A program made the translations under genes and the position numbers. Under the pieces are notes generated by a model. The model was not told the DNA's origin. It saw only the letters and a program-made list of their open reading frames with translations, and searched no databases. From NCBI RefSeq assembly GCF_022829635.1, contig NZ_JAKSYO010000172.1, forward strand, positions 248,001 through 312,000: a DNA stretch of 64,000 nucleotides, in the 5' to 3' direction. Numbering within the stretch: the first letter of the stretch is position 1; each line of letters opens with the position of its first letter. The stretch is from Methylobacterium sp. E-066 (GTDB lineage Bacteria > Pseudomonadota > Alphaproteobacteria > Rhizobiales > Beijerinckiaceae). Shown here piece by piece: positions 43,150-51,452 of this stretch.

Positions 43150-43254
43150 CTAGCGCGTCGTGCCAGATATCGGAACCGGCACAACGCGCTAGCTTTTTGA
43201 TTGGCATCGTCTCTTTCCGAAAGCCGGCGGCCACCTTTCGGGACGATGCTCTAG
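43150..43254 (-). repeat. Two-hairpin repeat, family E, starting on a stop codon
   Basis: Read on the minus strand it begins CTAGAGCATCGTCCCGAAAG and ends ACGACGCGCTAG. Two hairpins: GCATCGT..ACGATGC with inner CCGAAAG/CTTTCGG, and GCGCGTTGTGCC..GGCACGACGCGC. The first TAG is the stop codon of the gene at 43251-43493. Homologous to 48770-48875. Confidence 0.88.
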
Positions 43255-43493
43255 CTCTCCGCCCGCAGGCTCTTGATGATGCGGCTAGCGATCTTGCGCA
43301 CGGCCGCGTCGTCCCGCTCCGCACCCTCGGCCCGGTCCCATAGGTGGTCCAGGCTGCGGTCGAGCTCGTCCAGCAGCTCCGGATGGCGCTGGGCGAGGAA
43401 GCGGATCGTGCCGAACAGCAGGTGCTCGGTCGCCATCTCGTGCCGACGGGCGTCGGCGACTTGGTCCAGCGGGGCGGGCGTTGAATCGGTCAT
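43251..43493 (-). CDS. Hypothetical small helical protein
   Basis: 80 residues. Predicted helical with a conserved-looking core TEHLLFGTIRFLAQRHPELLDELDRSLDHLWD and a basic C-terminal helix RKIASRIIKSLRAES. Its TAG stop lies inside the CTAG edge of the family E repeat. No family recognised. Confidence 0.55.
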   Translation of the reverse strand: MTDSTPAPLDQVADARRHEMATEHLLFGTIRFLAQRHPELLDELDRSLDHLWDRAEGAERDDAAVRKIASRIIKSLRAES

Positions 43494-43649
43494 GGCGGAT
43501 CAACGAGCCGCGCCTGCACCGGTTCAGCGGCGCCCGCGCGGTGCGACGCCGCGGAGCCCGCCCCCCCCGACGGCCTGGGTCTGGATGGCGCGGCCCGGAA
43601 CTGCGCCGCCCGGCGCGCGGTTTGACGCGGCACGACAGGGAGAAAACCG

Positions 43650-43883
43650 ATGGTTGATGCCGCCCAGATTCAGGAACACGCCGAGGTTGTTGGCTCGGAC
43701 GGGGCCCATGTCGGCACCGTCGATCACATCGACAAAGGCGAGATCAAGCTGACCAAGCGCGATGCAGCGGCGGGCGGCCTGCACCACTACATCCCGCTCG
43801 ATTTCGTCCGGGCCGTCGAGGGCGGCAAGGTCCATCTCGACCGGCCGGCCGACGAGGTGAAGCGCGAGTGGTCGACCTCCTGA
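43650..43883 (+). CDS. DUF2171 family protein
   Basis: 77 residues from an ATG at 43650 with GGGAGAA upstream. AQIQEHAEVVGSDGAHVGTVDHIDKGEIKLTKRD and HHYIPLDFVRAVEGGKVHLDRP are the DUF2171 pattern, a small PRC-barrel-like beta fold common and often multicopy in Methylobacterium and sphingomonads. Function unknown. Confidence 0.88.
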   Translation: MVDAAQIQEHAEVVGSDGAHVGTVDHIDKGEIKLTKRDAAAGGLHHYIPLDFVRAVEGGKVHLDRPADEVKREWSTS

Positions 43884-43892
43884 CCGGCGGCG

Positions 43893-44225
43893 TCAGCGCC
43901 GGAGACCGCCGATCCAGGCGGTGAGCGGCTCCACGAACGCCGCCCAGGTCCGGGACCAGACGGTCCCGGTCCGGCCATCCTGCGTCGGTCCGGCGGCCAT
44001 CAGCGAGGCCACGAAGGCATCCTCCTGGGCCTTGCATTCGTCGAGGGCGTTGCGCTCGTCCCCGGCCCGGCTCTGGCCGGGCGGCTGGTGGGCGTAGGAT
44101 TCCCGCAGGCAGCGGTGCCAAGCCAGTTCGAGCGCGCGCGGATCGGCCGGCGCGGCCGCCATCGCAACCGACCCGACATCGATCAGCACGAGCATCGCGA
44201 GAGGGCTGAGCACGGGCATGCGCAT
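43893..44225 (-). CDS. Hypothetical secreted protein
   Basis: 110 residues with a signal peptide (VLSPLAMLVLIDVGSVAMAA). The mature part has two cysteines (WHRCLRESYA, LDECKAQEDAF) placed like a helical-hairpin disulphide, and Trp-rich end. Convergent with the DUF2171 gene. No family recognised. Confidence 0.55.
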   Translation of the reverse strand: MRMPVLSPLAMLVLIDVGSVAMAAAPADPRALELAWHRCLRESYAHQPPGQSRAGDERNALDECKAQEDAFVASLMAAGPTQDGRTGTVWSRTWAAFVEPLTAWIGGLRR

Positions 44226-44438
44226 CCCGCTCTTATGCCCGATTCGCCGATCCTTTGCCTAGAACGAACGAGCAACAGTGGCGCGATCGGGAGCCTCCCC
44301 GACCGCGCGCGGCGCTAACCCTTTGCGATCACGCCGGACTCGGCAACGCGCCGGTGCTGCGTCGGCTTTCTGTGTCCGGGCCGCCGAACTGCAACAGCTT
44401 CCGGTCCGCAGGCCCTGTATGCGGGAGAGGTCGGCGCG

Positions 44439-44834
44439 GTGTTTCGAGACGCGGGGCTCATGATGGACAAGTGGGTGCTGAGCCTGGTGCGACTTGCAGC
44501 CTGGATCCTCGTCGCGGCGATCGTCGCGATCACGCTGGTGCCGATCGGCCTGCGCCCGGTGGTGACGGCCAATCCGAGTTTCGAGCGGGCGGCCGCCTAC
44601 GCGCTGGCCGGGCTGCTGTTGACCCTGGGCTACCCGCGGCGCTGGCCCTGGATTCTGCTCGGCGCCGTCCTGCTGGCCGGCGGCCTGGAAGCCGGTCAGA
44701 CGCTGACCGGCACCCGCCACGGCCGGTTCGACGATTTCCTGGTGAAGGCGGCGGCTGCCGTCGCTGGCGGGATCGTCGGTCTCGCGGTCGCCTCCTGGAC
44801 GGCCCGCCACCTGCAGGCCCGCACGAGCGGCTGA
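44439..44834 (+). CDS. VanZ-like membrane protein
   Basis: 131 residues; a GTG at 44439 has GGGAGAGG eight bases upstream (ATGs at 44460 and 44463 also possible). Four hydrophobic helices; LLLTLGYPRRWPWILLGAVLLAGGLEAGQTLTGTRHGRFDDFLVKAAAAV shows the E..Q....R..D..D pattern of VanZ-like proteins. Inner membrane, function unknown. Confidence 0.72.
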   Translation: MFRDAGLMMDKWVLSLVRLAAWILVAAIVAITLVPIGLRPVVTANPSFERAAAYALAGLLLTLGYPRRWPWILLGAVLLAGGLEAGQTLTGTRHGRFDDFLVKAAAAVAGGIVGLAVASWTARHLQARTSG

Positions 44835-44894
44835 GGCGGAAACCGCCGAGCTTCCGGGACGTTGTCGTCCCGGGCTCTCATGCGAGGTACTGCG

Positions 44895-45176
44895 ATGTTC
44901 GGCGCAGGCAAGCTCACGGGGCGGTTCTGGTTTCGCAGAACCTGGACGGGCAAGCTGATCCTGCTCGTCGAGGAAGAGAAGCCGCGGTGGTTCAGCCGCC
45001 GACATCTGACCAAGCTGCGCTGGCGCGACGCGCGGCTGCTCGATCTGGCCGAGGCGCCGATGCGCACGCTGATGAATCTGGAGCGCAGCTACCGGGCGGA
45101 TTACGCGTCGAGCGCGACGCCGCCGAGCAAGCGCGGGGCGATCCCGACGCCGATCGCGCGCGCCGCCAACGCCTGA
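44895..45176 (+). CDS. Hypothetical basic protein
   Basis: 93 residues from an ATG at 44895 with GAGG seven bases upstream. Basic and Trp-rich (RFWFRRTWTGKLILLVEEEK, PRWFSRRHLTKLRWRDAR). No family recognised. A strong hairpin follows its stop. Confidence 0.5.
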   Translation: MFGAGKLTGRFWFRRTWTGKLILLVEEEKPRWFSRRHLTKLRWRDARLLDLAEAPMRTLMNLERSYRADYASSATPPSKRGAIPTPIARAANA

Positions 45177-45186
45177 GCGCAAGGGC

Positions 45187-45220
45187 GCGGGCCGAGCATG
45201 AAGGGCAAGGCTCGGCCCGC
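45187..45220 (+). terminator. Terminator-like hairpin
   Basis: GCGGGCCGAGC (45187-45197) pairs perfectly with GCTCGGCCCGC (45210-45220), 12-base loop, 10 bases after the stop at 45176. No strong U run follows. The rest of the gap to 45511 holds no gene; it is the upstream region of the MucR-like gene. Confidence 0.6.
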
Positions 45221-45511
45221 CTGTCGTTCGGCTTCCTGCCCCGCGAAGCCGGAGCGACGCTTCGAGAGACCACGGCGCCGTTAAGACTTCCTGAACGGCG
45301 CCGCCGCGCGGTCGATCCGCGCAAGTTGCCTAGGGCATGGGCAGAATAGCGCTGTGCCGGGCCCGCTGTTGCGGGATAACCACTTTATGCTGGTATTCAA
45401 CAGATACTTTGACCAACAACAGGGGCGATCACCTGTTTTTGCTCAGATAGGCGCTTGACTGGCGGCAGATAGAGCGATGTTCATCGCGCAGTTCCGCATC
45501 GAGAGCCGCCC

Positions 45512-46003
45512 ATGGAAGACAACACCGCGTTTCCGCAAGACGATCAGGTCGATGTCATCGCTCTGACCGCCGACATCGTGTCGGCTTACGTGTCCAACAA
45601 CTCCGTGCCGATGCCCGAACTGCCGACCCTGCTGGCGCGTGTTCACGAGGCCCTGAGCGGCCTGGGTCAGGTCGGCGCGCCCGCCGAGCCGGAGCCGAAG
45701 AAGATCACCTCCGGCCAGGTCCGGAAGTCGATCACGCCCGACGCGCTGATCAGCTTCATCGACGGCAAGCCGTACAAGACGCTGAAGCGGCACCTCACGG
45801 GGCACGGCCTGACCATCGAGACGTATCGGGAGCGCTTCGGGCTGCCGCGCGACTACCCGACGACGGCCGCCAACTACTCGGCCATGCGCGCCGAGTTCGC
45901 CCGGACCGCGGGCCTCGGCCACAAGCGCCGGAAGTCGCCCCCGAAATCCGCCGAGACCGGCGAGGCGCCGGCGAAAGCCGCCCGAGCCCGAAAGCCCGCG
46001 TAG
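45512..46003 (+). CDS. MucR/Ros-type regulator lacking zinc-ligand cysteines
   Basis: 163 residues. N-terminal DVIALTADIVSAYVSNNSVP (oligomerisation region of MucR), then KKITSGQVRKSITPDALISF, IDGKPYKTLKRHLTGHGLT and YRERFGLPRDYPTTAANYSAMR. MucR proteins usually have CLEDG (or CxxC in Ros); here the position is Ser 81 and the protein has no Cys at all, while His 94 and His 98 remain. MucR regulates exopolysaccharide, motility and cell cycle genes by binding AT-rich DNA. Some rhizobial paralogues also lack the cysteines, so it can still be functional. Confidence 0.92.
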   Translation: MEDNTAFPQDDQVDVIALTADIVSAYVSNNSVPMPELPTLLARVHEALSGLGQVGAPAEPEPKKITSGQVRKSITPDALISFIDGKPYKTLKRHLTGHGLTIETYRERFGLPRDYPTTAANYSAMRAEFARTAGLGHKRRKSPPKSAETGEAPAKAARARKPA

Positions 46004-46034
46004 GGTTACACGCGGTCCGGAAACCGGCGACAAA

Positions 46035-46065
46035 TCGGAAGTCCTCACGCGGTGACGACTTCCGA
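46035..46065. terminator. Hairpin downstream of the MucR-like gene
   Basis: TCGGAAGTC (46035-46043) pairs with GACTTCCGA (46057-46065), and inner TCAC/GTGA extend the stem to 13 pairs around a GCG loop with one C-C mismatch. No U run. The remaining gap to 46352 has no supported gene. Confidence 0.6.
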
Positions 46066-46352
46066 TCATCGGGCTTTCGCGGTAGATCGGCTGGCCAGGA
46101 TCGGCATTCGAACCGACCGGCCGCGAGGAAACCCGAGATGAACCGCACGCGATACGCCGCGGCGACCCTCTGATGCCGTCCGGAACCGATCCCGGCGCGG
46201 GCGACCGGGCCGCCCTGTTCGGCGCGACCCGCGCGACCGCCTGCCTCTCCGCTATCGAACTCTTCGTCGCCGGATCGCCGAACCGGCGCTCCCGGAGCCT
46301 GCGCCCGCACCCGTGAGCGGCCCGGAGACGGCCGCCGACGAGGAGGATCACC

Positions 46353-47666
46353 ATGGCCGAGTCTGAACTCGAACGCTCGGCGATGCGCCGCATCGGGTGG
46401 CGGCTCGTGCCGTTCCTGATCCTCGCCTATTTCGTGTCCTTCCTGGACCGGGTGAATGTCGGCTTCGCGGCCATCCAGATGAACCACGATGTCGGGCTGA
46501 CCGCGACCGTGTTCGGCTGGGGCGCCGGGATCTTCTTCCTCGGCTATTTCTTGATGGAGGTGCCCAGCAACCTGATGCTGGAGCGTTTCGGGGCGCGGCT
46601 CTGGATCGCCCGGATCATGGCGACCTGGGGCGTCATCTCCATGGCCATGGCGCTGGTGCAGGGGCCGTGGTCGTTCATCGGCCTGCGCTTTCTGCTCGGC
46701 GTCGCCGAGGCCGGGTTCTTCCCGGGCGTGATCCTGTACCTGACCTACTGGTTCCCCTCGGCCTACCGGGCGCGGATCGTCGGCATCTTCATGATCTCGA
46801 TCCCGATCTCGTCGTTCCTGGGCTCGCCGATCTCCGGGGCGCTGCTCGGCCTCAGCGGCTGGGGGCTCGCCGGCTGGCAATGGCTGTTCATCCTGGAGGG
46901 CCTGCCCGCACTCCTGATGGCGGGCGCCGTGCTGTGGTTCCTGCCCGACGGGCCGCGGCACGCGGGGTGGCTGCCCCCCGCCGAGCGGGACTGGCTGGAG
47001 GGACGCCTGAGGGAGGAATCGGCCCGGAACGCCGCCCGCACCGGCGGGACCGGCTCGCCGTCGCTGGGGACCATGCTGCGCGACCGCCGGCTGATCCTGT
47101 TCGCCGCGATCTATTTCGGTTCGACCGCCAGCAGCTACGGCCTGACCTTCTGGACGCCGCAGATCGTCAAGAGCTACGGCCTGACCAATGTCGAGACCGG
47201 CCTCTTGAACAGCATCCCCTACGGCGTCGCCTCCGTGGCGATGATCCTGTGGGGCCGGCACAGCGACCAGGTCGGCGAGCGGCGCTGGCACCTCGCCATC
47301 CCGTTCCTGGTCCTGGCGGCGGGGCTCGCGGGCGGCACGGTCCTGTCCGGCATCCTGCCGCTGGTCGGCGCGCTGACCGTGGCGGCGGTGGGCGTCTACA
47401 TGCTGAAGGGGCCGTTCTGGGCCCTGGCGACCGAGGAGCTGCCGCCGGCCGCGGCCGCAGCCAGCATCGCGGCGATCAACGCGGTCGGCAATCTCGGCGG
47501 CTTCCTCGGCCCCTACCTGATCGGCGCGATCAAGGACGGCACCGGCAGCTTCACCCTGGCCCTGACGCCGCTGATCCTGTTCGCCCTGATCTCGGCCGGG
47601 CTGTCGCTCGTCCCGGGCCGGGCGCGCGCCGTACCGGCTGTACCGGGGACCGCGCCGGCCCGCTGA
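46353..47666 (+). CDS. MFS transporter, anion:cation symporter (tartrate/phthalate-like) family
   Basis: 437 residues, 12 helices. ATG at 46353 after GAGGAGG. RLVPFLILAYFVSFLDRVNVGFAAIQMN is the characteristic start of this family (helix 1 with DRxNxGxA), followed by GAGIFFLGYFLMEVPSNLMLERFGARLWIARIM and RFLLGVAEAGFFPGVILYLTYWFP. The central loop separates six-helix halves. Probably imports an organic acid; substrate not determinable. No catabolic gene adjoins it. Confidence 0.92.
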   Translation: MAESELERSAMRRIGWRLVPFLILAYFVSFLDRVNVGFAAIQMNHDVGLTATVFGWGAGIFFLGYFLMEVPSNLMLERFGARLWIARIMATWGVISMAMALVQGPWSFIGLRFLLGVAEAGFFPGVILYLTYWFPSAYRARIVGIFMISIPISSFLGSPISGALLGLSGWGLAGWQWLFILEGLPALLMAGAVLWFLPDGPRHAGWLPPAERDWLEGRLREESARNAARTGGTGSPSLGTMLRDRRLILFAAIYFGSTASSYGLTFWTPQIVKSYGLTNVETGLLNSIPYGVASVAMILWGRHSDQVGERRWHLAIPFLVLAAGLAGGTVLSGILPLVGALTVAAVGVYMLKGPFWALATEELPPAAAAASIAAINAVGNLGGFLGPYLIGAIKDGTGSFTLALTPLILFALISAGLSLVPGRARAVPAVPGTAPAR

Positions 47667-47717
47667 CCGCCGGCTTATGCTAGAGCTTGCGGACAGTGGG
47701 TTTGTGGAGGCGACGGC

Positions 47718-48773
47718 GTGCGTGCTGGGTCCCGATTGTCCGAGCGTTGGTTCAACCTCGCCCTCTGGCTCGTCGCGCTGCTGTTCGCGTGGTTCCTGAT
47801 CGGGCTGGGCTCCCTGGTCGTCGGCGACCTGCCGCAGGTGGAGCAGCGCTACACGCTCGAGCAGTTCCTCGAACCCGACCAGGCCCGGGCCTCGACCGAG
47901 ACGCTGAAGCAGATCCGCCGGGAGATGGACGACACCCGGCGCCGGACCGGGCGGGACCAGCTCGCCCTGGAGGCGGCCCAGGCGGCGTCCGAGGGCGCCC
48001 GCGAGACCTTCGCCAACTGGTTGAAGACTCGGGACGCGACCCAGCGGGTCGACCAGGATCCCGGCCTGATCGACCGCACGAAGCAGCTCGACGCACTGAA
48101 AGATGCCGAGCGGGCGGTCGAGGACCGGCTGACCGAGTTGGCCCAGGCGCAAGCCGACCTGTCCGAGCGGGAGCAGGACCAGATCCGCGTGGACAATGCC
48201 CTGCGCGCGGCGGCCCAGCAAAAACTCGACGCGGCTGAGCGCGGCCAGGAGCTGCGGGTGTTCGGCTACCGGCTCGCCCTGACGCTGCCGCTGCTGGTGC
48301 TCGCCGGATGGCTGCTGATGAAGCGGCGGCACACGCGCAACTGGCCGTTCGTCTGGGGCTTCGCCTTCGCCGCCGCCTTCGCGTTCTTCGTCGAGCTGGT
48401 GCCGTACATGCCGAGCTACGGCGGCTACGTGCAGTACGGCGTCGGCGTGGTCGTCACGCTGGTCGGCGGACGCGCGGCGATCAACGCGCTCCACGCCTAC
48501 CGGGCGCGCCAGGCGCAGGTCGAAGCGCGGCCCGACGCGGAGCGCCGCACCGAGATCGCCACCGATCAGGCCCTGGCCCGGCTCGCCAAGAAGGTCTGCC
48601 CGGGCTGCGAGCGGCCGGCGGCGCTCGGCGATCCGAACACGAATTTCTGCCCCCATTGCGGGCTCGGCCTGTTCGAGGATTGCCCCGCCTGCACGCAGCG
48701 CAAGAGCACCTTCGAGCGCTTCTGCCACGCCTGCGGCACCCCGGGCGCGGGCGCCGCGTTGCCGGCCGCCTAG
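47718..48773 (+). CDS. Membrane protein with coiled coil and C-terminal zinc ribbons
   Basis: 351 residues from a GTG at 47718. Helix at 12-35 (NLALWLVALLFAWFLIGLGS), periplasmic coiled coil about 50-175 (LKQIRREMDDTRRRTGRDQL, ALKDAERAVEDRLTELAQAQ), three further helices 180-262, and cytoplasmic double zinc ribbon 292-345 with CPGCERP, FCPHCG, CPAC and FCHACG. Family not named with certainty; looks like an envelope sensor or scaffold. The stop codon TAG lies in the CTAG edge of a family E repeat. Confidence 0.75.
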   Translation: MRAGSRLSERWFNLALWLVALLFAWFLIGLGSLVVGDLPQVEQRYTLEQFLEPDQARASTETLKQIRREMDDTRRRTGRDQLALEAAQAASEGARETFANWLKTRDATQRVDQDPGLIDRTKQLDALKDAERAVEDRLTELAQAQADLSEREQDQIRVDNALRAAAQQKLDAAERGQELRVFGYRLALTLPLLVLAGWLLMKRRHTRNWPFVWGFAFAAAFAFFVELVPYMPSYGGYVQYGVGVVVTLVGGRAAINALHAYRARQAQVEARPDAERRTEIATDQALARLAKKVCPGCERPAALGDPNTNFCPHCGLGLFEDCPACTQRKSTFERFCHACGTPGAGAALPAA

Positions 48774-48875
48774 AGCATCATCCCGAAAGGTGGTTGCTGC
48801 CTTTCGGAAAAAGATGATGCAAAACCAAGGTTATAGCGCATCGTCCCGGTTCCGATATCCGGGACGATGCGCTAG
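48770..48875 (+). repeat. Two-hairpin repeat, family E, starting on a stop codon
   Basis: Begins CTAGAGCATCATCCCGAAAG and ends GGGACGATGCGCTAG. Hairpin 1: GCATCAT/ATGATGC with CCGAAAGG/CCTTTCGG. Hairpin 2: GCGCATCGTCCCGG/CCGGGACGATGCGC around TTCCGATAT. TAG at 48771-48773 is the stop of the zinc-ribbon gene. Likely works as a transcript end or 3' stabiliser. Confidence 0.9.
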
Positions 48876-48885
48876 GGCGAAGCCC

Positions 48886-51027
48886 TCACTCGGCGGAGAC
48901 CGGCACCGGCCGTCCGACCACCCGGCTCAGCACCCGCCCGAGCTGGTCCGCGGAATAGGGCTTGTGCAGCAGCTCGAAGCCGTGGGTACCCTCCTGGGCC
49001 AGGACGTGGCTGTAGCCGGAGGTCAGCAGCACCGGCAGGTCCGGCAGCCGGCGCGCCAGCTCCTGGGCCAGCGCCAGCCCGCCCATGCCGGGCATGACCA
49101 CATCGGAGAACACCACCTCGAACCCGCCGCCGTCCCGGCCGAGCCGCTCCAGCGCCGCCTCGGCGTTGGCCGCCCAGACGGTCTCGTAGCCGAGATCCTG
49201 CAGGATCTGGGTGGCGAACTGGCCGACCTCGACATTGTCCTCGACCACCAGGACCCGCTGCCCTGCGCCGAGGGGCAGGATCGGCGCCGGGGCGGTCTCG
49301 GCCGCGTCGACCGCGCGATCCACGTCCACCTGCGGGAGATACAGGGTGAAGGTCGCCCCCTGCCCCGGCGCGCTGGTGACGTCAACGTTGCCGCCCGATT
49401 GCTTGGCGAAGCCGAACACCTGGGACAGGCCGAGCCCGGTGCCCTTGCCGACCTCCTTGGTGGTGAAGAACGGCTCGAACAGGCGGCCGAGATCGGCCTC
49501 CGAGATCCCGGCGCCGGTATCGGTCAGCGACACCGCCGCGAAGGCGGTGTCCGCCCCGGCATGGCCGCGGATCGCCGGCATGGTGCGGTTGCCCGCCAGC
49601 CGCAGGGTCAGGGTCCCCTCCCCGTCCATGGCGTCCCGGGCGTTGACCGCCATGTTGACCAGGGCGGTCTCGAACTGGCTGACATCGGCCCGGATGTAGC
49701 AGGGCGCGTCCGGCACCTCGGCGACCACCCGGACCCGGGCGCCGATCACCGTATCGAGCATGTCGGCGATGCCGCGGACCTTCTGGCCGACATGGAACAC
49801 CTCGGGCTTCAGCGCCTGCCGGCGCGCGAAAGCGAGGAGCTGGCCGGTGAGCTTGGCGGCGCGGTCGACCGTGTCGGAGACGGCATCGAGGTAGCGGGCC
49901 TTGCGCGCCTCCGGCAGGTCGGGCCGGCGCAGGAAGTCCACGGACGAGCGGATGATCGTCAGCAGGTTGTTGAAATCATGCGCCACGCCGCCGGTGAGCT
50001 GGCCGACCGCCTCCATCTTCTGCGACTGGCGCAGGGCGTCCTCGGTCCGCATCAGCTCGCTGGTCCGCTCGGCGACGCGCTGCTCCAGCGTGTCGGTCAG
50101 GGTGCGCAGCATCATGATGGCGCGGTCGCGCTCGGCCTCGACGGCCCGGCGGTCCTCGACGTTGATCAGCACCCCCGGGAAGCTGAGCGGCGTCCCGTCC
50201 GGCGCGAGATCGACCCGGCCGTTGGCCTCGATCCAGTAATATTTTCCGTCGGTGCGCCGGACCCGGTACTGATGCGCGTAGGCGCCGCCGCGGGCGATCA
50301 CCTCGTTGATCGCCGCGATCAGCCCCTGGCGATCCTCCGGATGAACCGTGGCGATCACCTGCTCCAGGCTGAGCCCGACCCGCCCGAGGGCCGGATCGAG
50401 GCCGAAGCTGCGGGCGAAGGCCTCGTCCACAGTGAACTCGTCGGCCTGCAGATCCCACACCCAGGTGCCGATGATCGCGCCCGCCGACAGGGCGAGCTGG
50501 ATCCGGTCGGCGTAGAGCTGGGCCAGCGCCTGGCTCGCCTTCAGCTGCTGCTCGGCCAGCACGCGCTCGGTGGTCTCGACCACGACGGCGATGACCCCGG
50601 CCGGCTCGCCGGCCTCGTCGAGCACCGGCGAGTAATCGAGATTCATCCAGACCTGCTCGGGCCGGCCGTAGCGGTGCAGGGTGAGTTCCTGGTCCTTGTA
50701 GGACAGGGTGCCGCCGGCGAGCCCGACCCGCATGACGTTGTCGTTGAAATCGGCCACCTCGGGCCAGCCCTCGCGCACCTTCGAGCCGAGGAGTTGCGGA
50801 TGCCGCCCGCCCGCGAAGGCCGAGTAGGCATCGTTGTAGATCATGATGCCGTCCGGTCCCCAGAGCAGCACGATCGGCACCGGCGACAGCAGCACGGTGC
50901 TGACCGCGGAGCGCAGGCTCTGGGACCAGGTCTCGATCGGGCCGAGCGGGGTGGTCGCCCAGTCATAGGCTCGGACGATCGCGCCGAGCTCGCCGCCCCC
51001 GGGCAGAAATGCGGCCGTGGCGCTCAT
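48886..51027 (-). CDS. Hybrid sensor histidine kinase, PAS-PAS-HisKA-HATPase-REC
   Basis: 713 residues from the ATG at 51027. No membrane helix, so cytoplasmic. PAS 1 about 30-155 (AYDWATTPLGPIETW, IMIYNDAYSAFAGGRHPQLLG), PAS 2 about 175-295 (GTWVWDLQADEFTVD, YYWIEANGRVDL), coiled coil 300-335, HisKA with His 350 (LTGGVAHDFNNLLT), HATPase (NMAVNARDAMDG, TDTGAGI, GKGTGLGLSQVFGFAKQSGG), and a C-terminal receiver (VLVVEDNVEVG, VVFSDVVMPGMGG with phospho-acceptor Asp about 640). Typical orphan HWE-unrelated hybrid kinase; no response regulator adjoins. Its 3' end is 11 bases from a family E repeat. Confidence 0.93.
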   Translation of the reverse strand: MSATAAFLPGGGELGAIVRAYDWATTPLGPIETWSQSLRSAVSTVLLSPVPIVLLWGPDGIMIYNDAYSAFAGGRHPQLLGSKVREGWPEVADFNDNVMRVGLAGGTLSYKDQELTLHRYGRPEQVWMNLDYSPVLDEAGEPAGVIAVVVETTERVLAEQQLKASQALAQLYADRIQLALSAGAIIGTWVWDLQADEFTVDEAFARSFGLDPALGRVGLSLEQVIATVHPEDRQGLIAAINEVIARGGAYAHQYRVRRTDGKYYWIEANGRVDLAPDGTPLSFPGVLINVEDRRAVEAERDRAIMMLRTLTDTLEQRVAERTSELMRTEDALRQSQKMEAVGQLTGGVAHDFNNLLTIIRSSVDFLRRPDLPEARKARYLDAVSDTVDRAAKLTGQLLAFARRQALKPEVFHVGQKVRGIADMLDTVIGARVRVVAEVPDAPCYIRADVSQFETALVNMAVNARDAMDGEGTLTLRLAGNRTMPAIRGHAGADTAFAAVSLTDTGAGISEADLGRLFEPFFTTKEVGKGTGLGLSQVFGFAKQSGGNVDVTSAPGQGATFTLYLPQVDVDRAVDAAETAPAPILPLGAGQRVLVVEDNVEVGQFATQILQDLGYETVWAANAEAALERLGRDGGGFEVVFSDVVMPGMGGLALAQELARRLPDLPVLLTSGYSHVLAQEGTHGFELLHKPYSADQLGRVLSRVVGRPVPVSAE

Positions 51028-51452
51028 GGCTGGCCCGGCCCGTGCGGTCGCGCGGACGCCCACGCCCGGTCGCGGGTCTCGCCGCCGTGCAGCGCCGCCC
51101 GCGATACGGGCTTCGGCAAGATCGATAGAGGTCCGCGTAGAGCCATGGCAGCGGCATCGCCCGTGGGGGCAAGTCTTACAAGCATGCGGTCGGCTGTGCC
51201 CGCATGTTTTCGTCCAGAGGCGCCATTCTGAGACCTGCCTGCCACAGTGCGGATCGACGGCTTCGGACCGGAGGCGGAGAGCCGGATGCCTGGGGCGAAC
51301 GCGCATCCCGGCGGTTCGGTCGCAAAATCGGCCGGCTGTTCGACGCCATGACTGTGCCGGGGGGCATCACGACGCCCGAGGGAACGCCGCGCGGCCTGAA
51401 CCGTCTTCTCTGGTTTGCGGCCGCGCTTGCTGGCCGCCGGGGGCGTTCATAG
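51028..51452. other. Divergent spacer between kinase and selO
   Basis: 425 bases without a supported gene. Must contain the promoters of both flanking genes; no convincing -35/-10 pair picked out. Confidence 0.4.
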
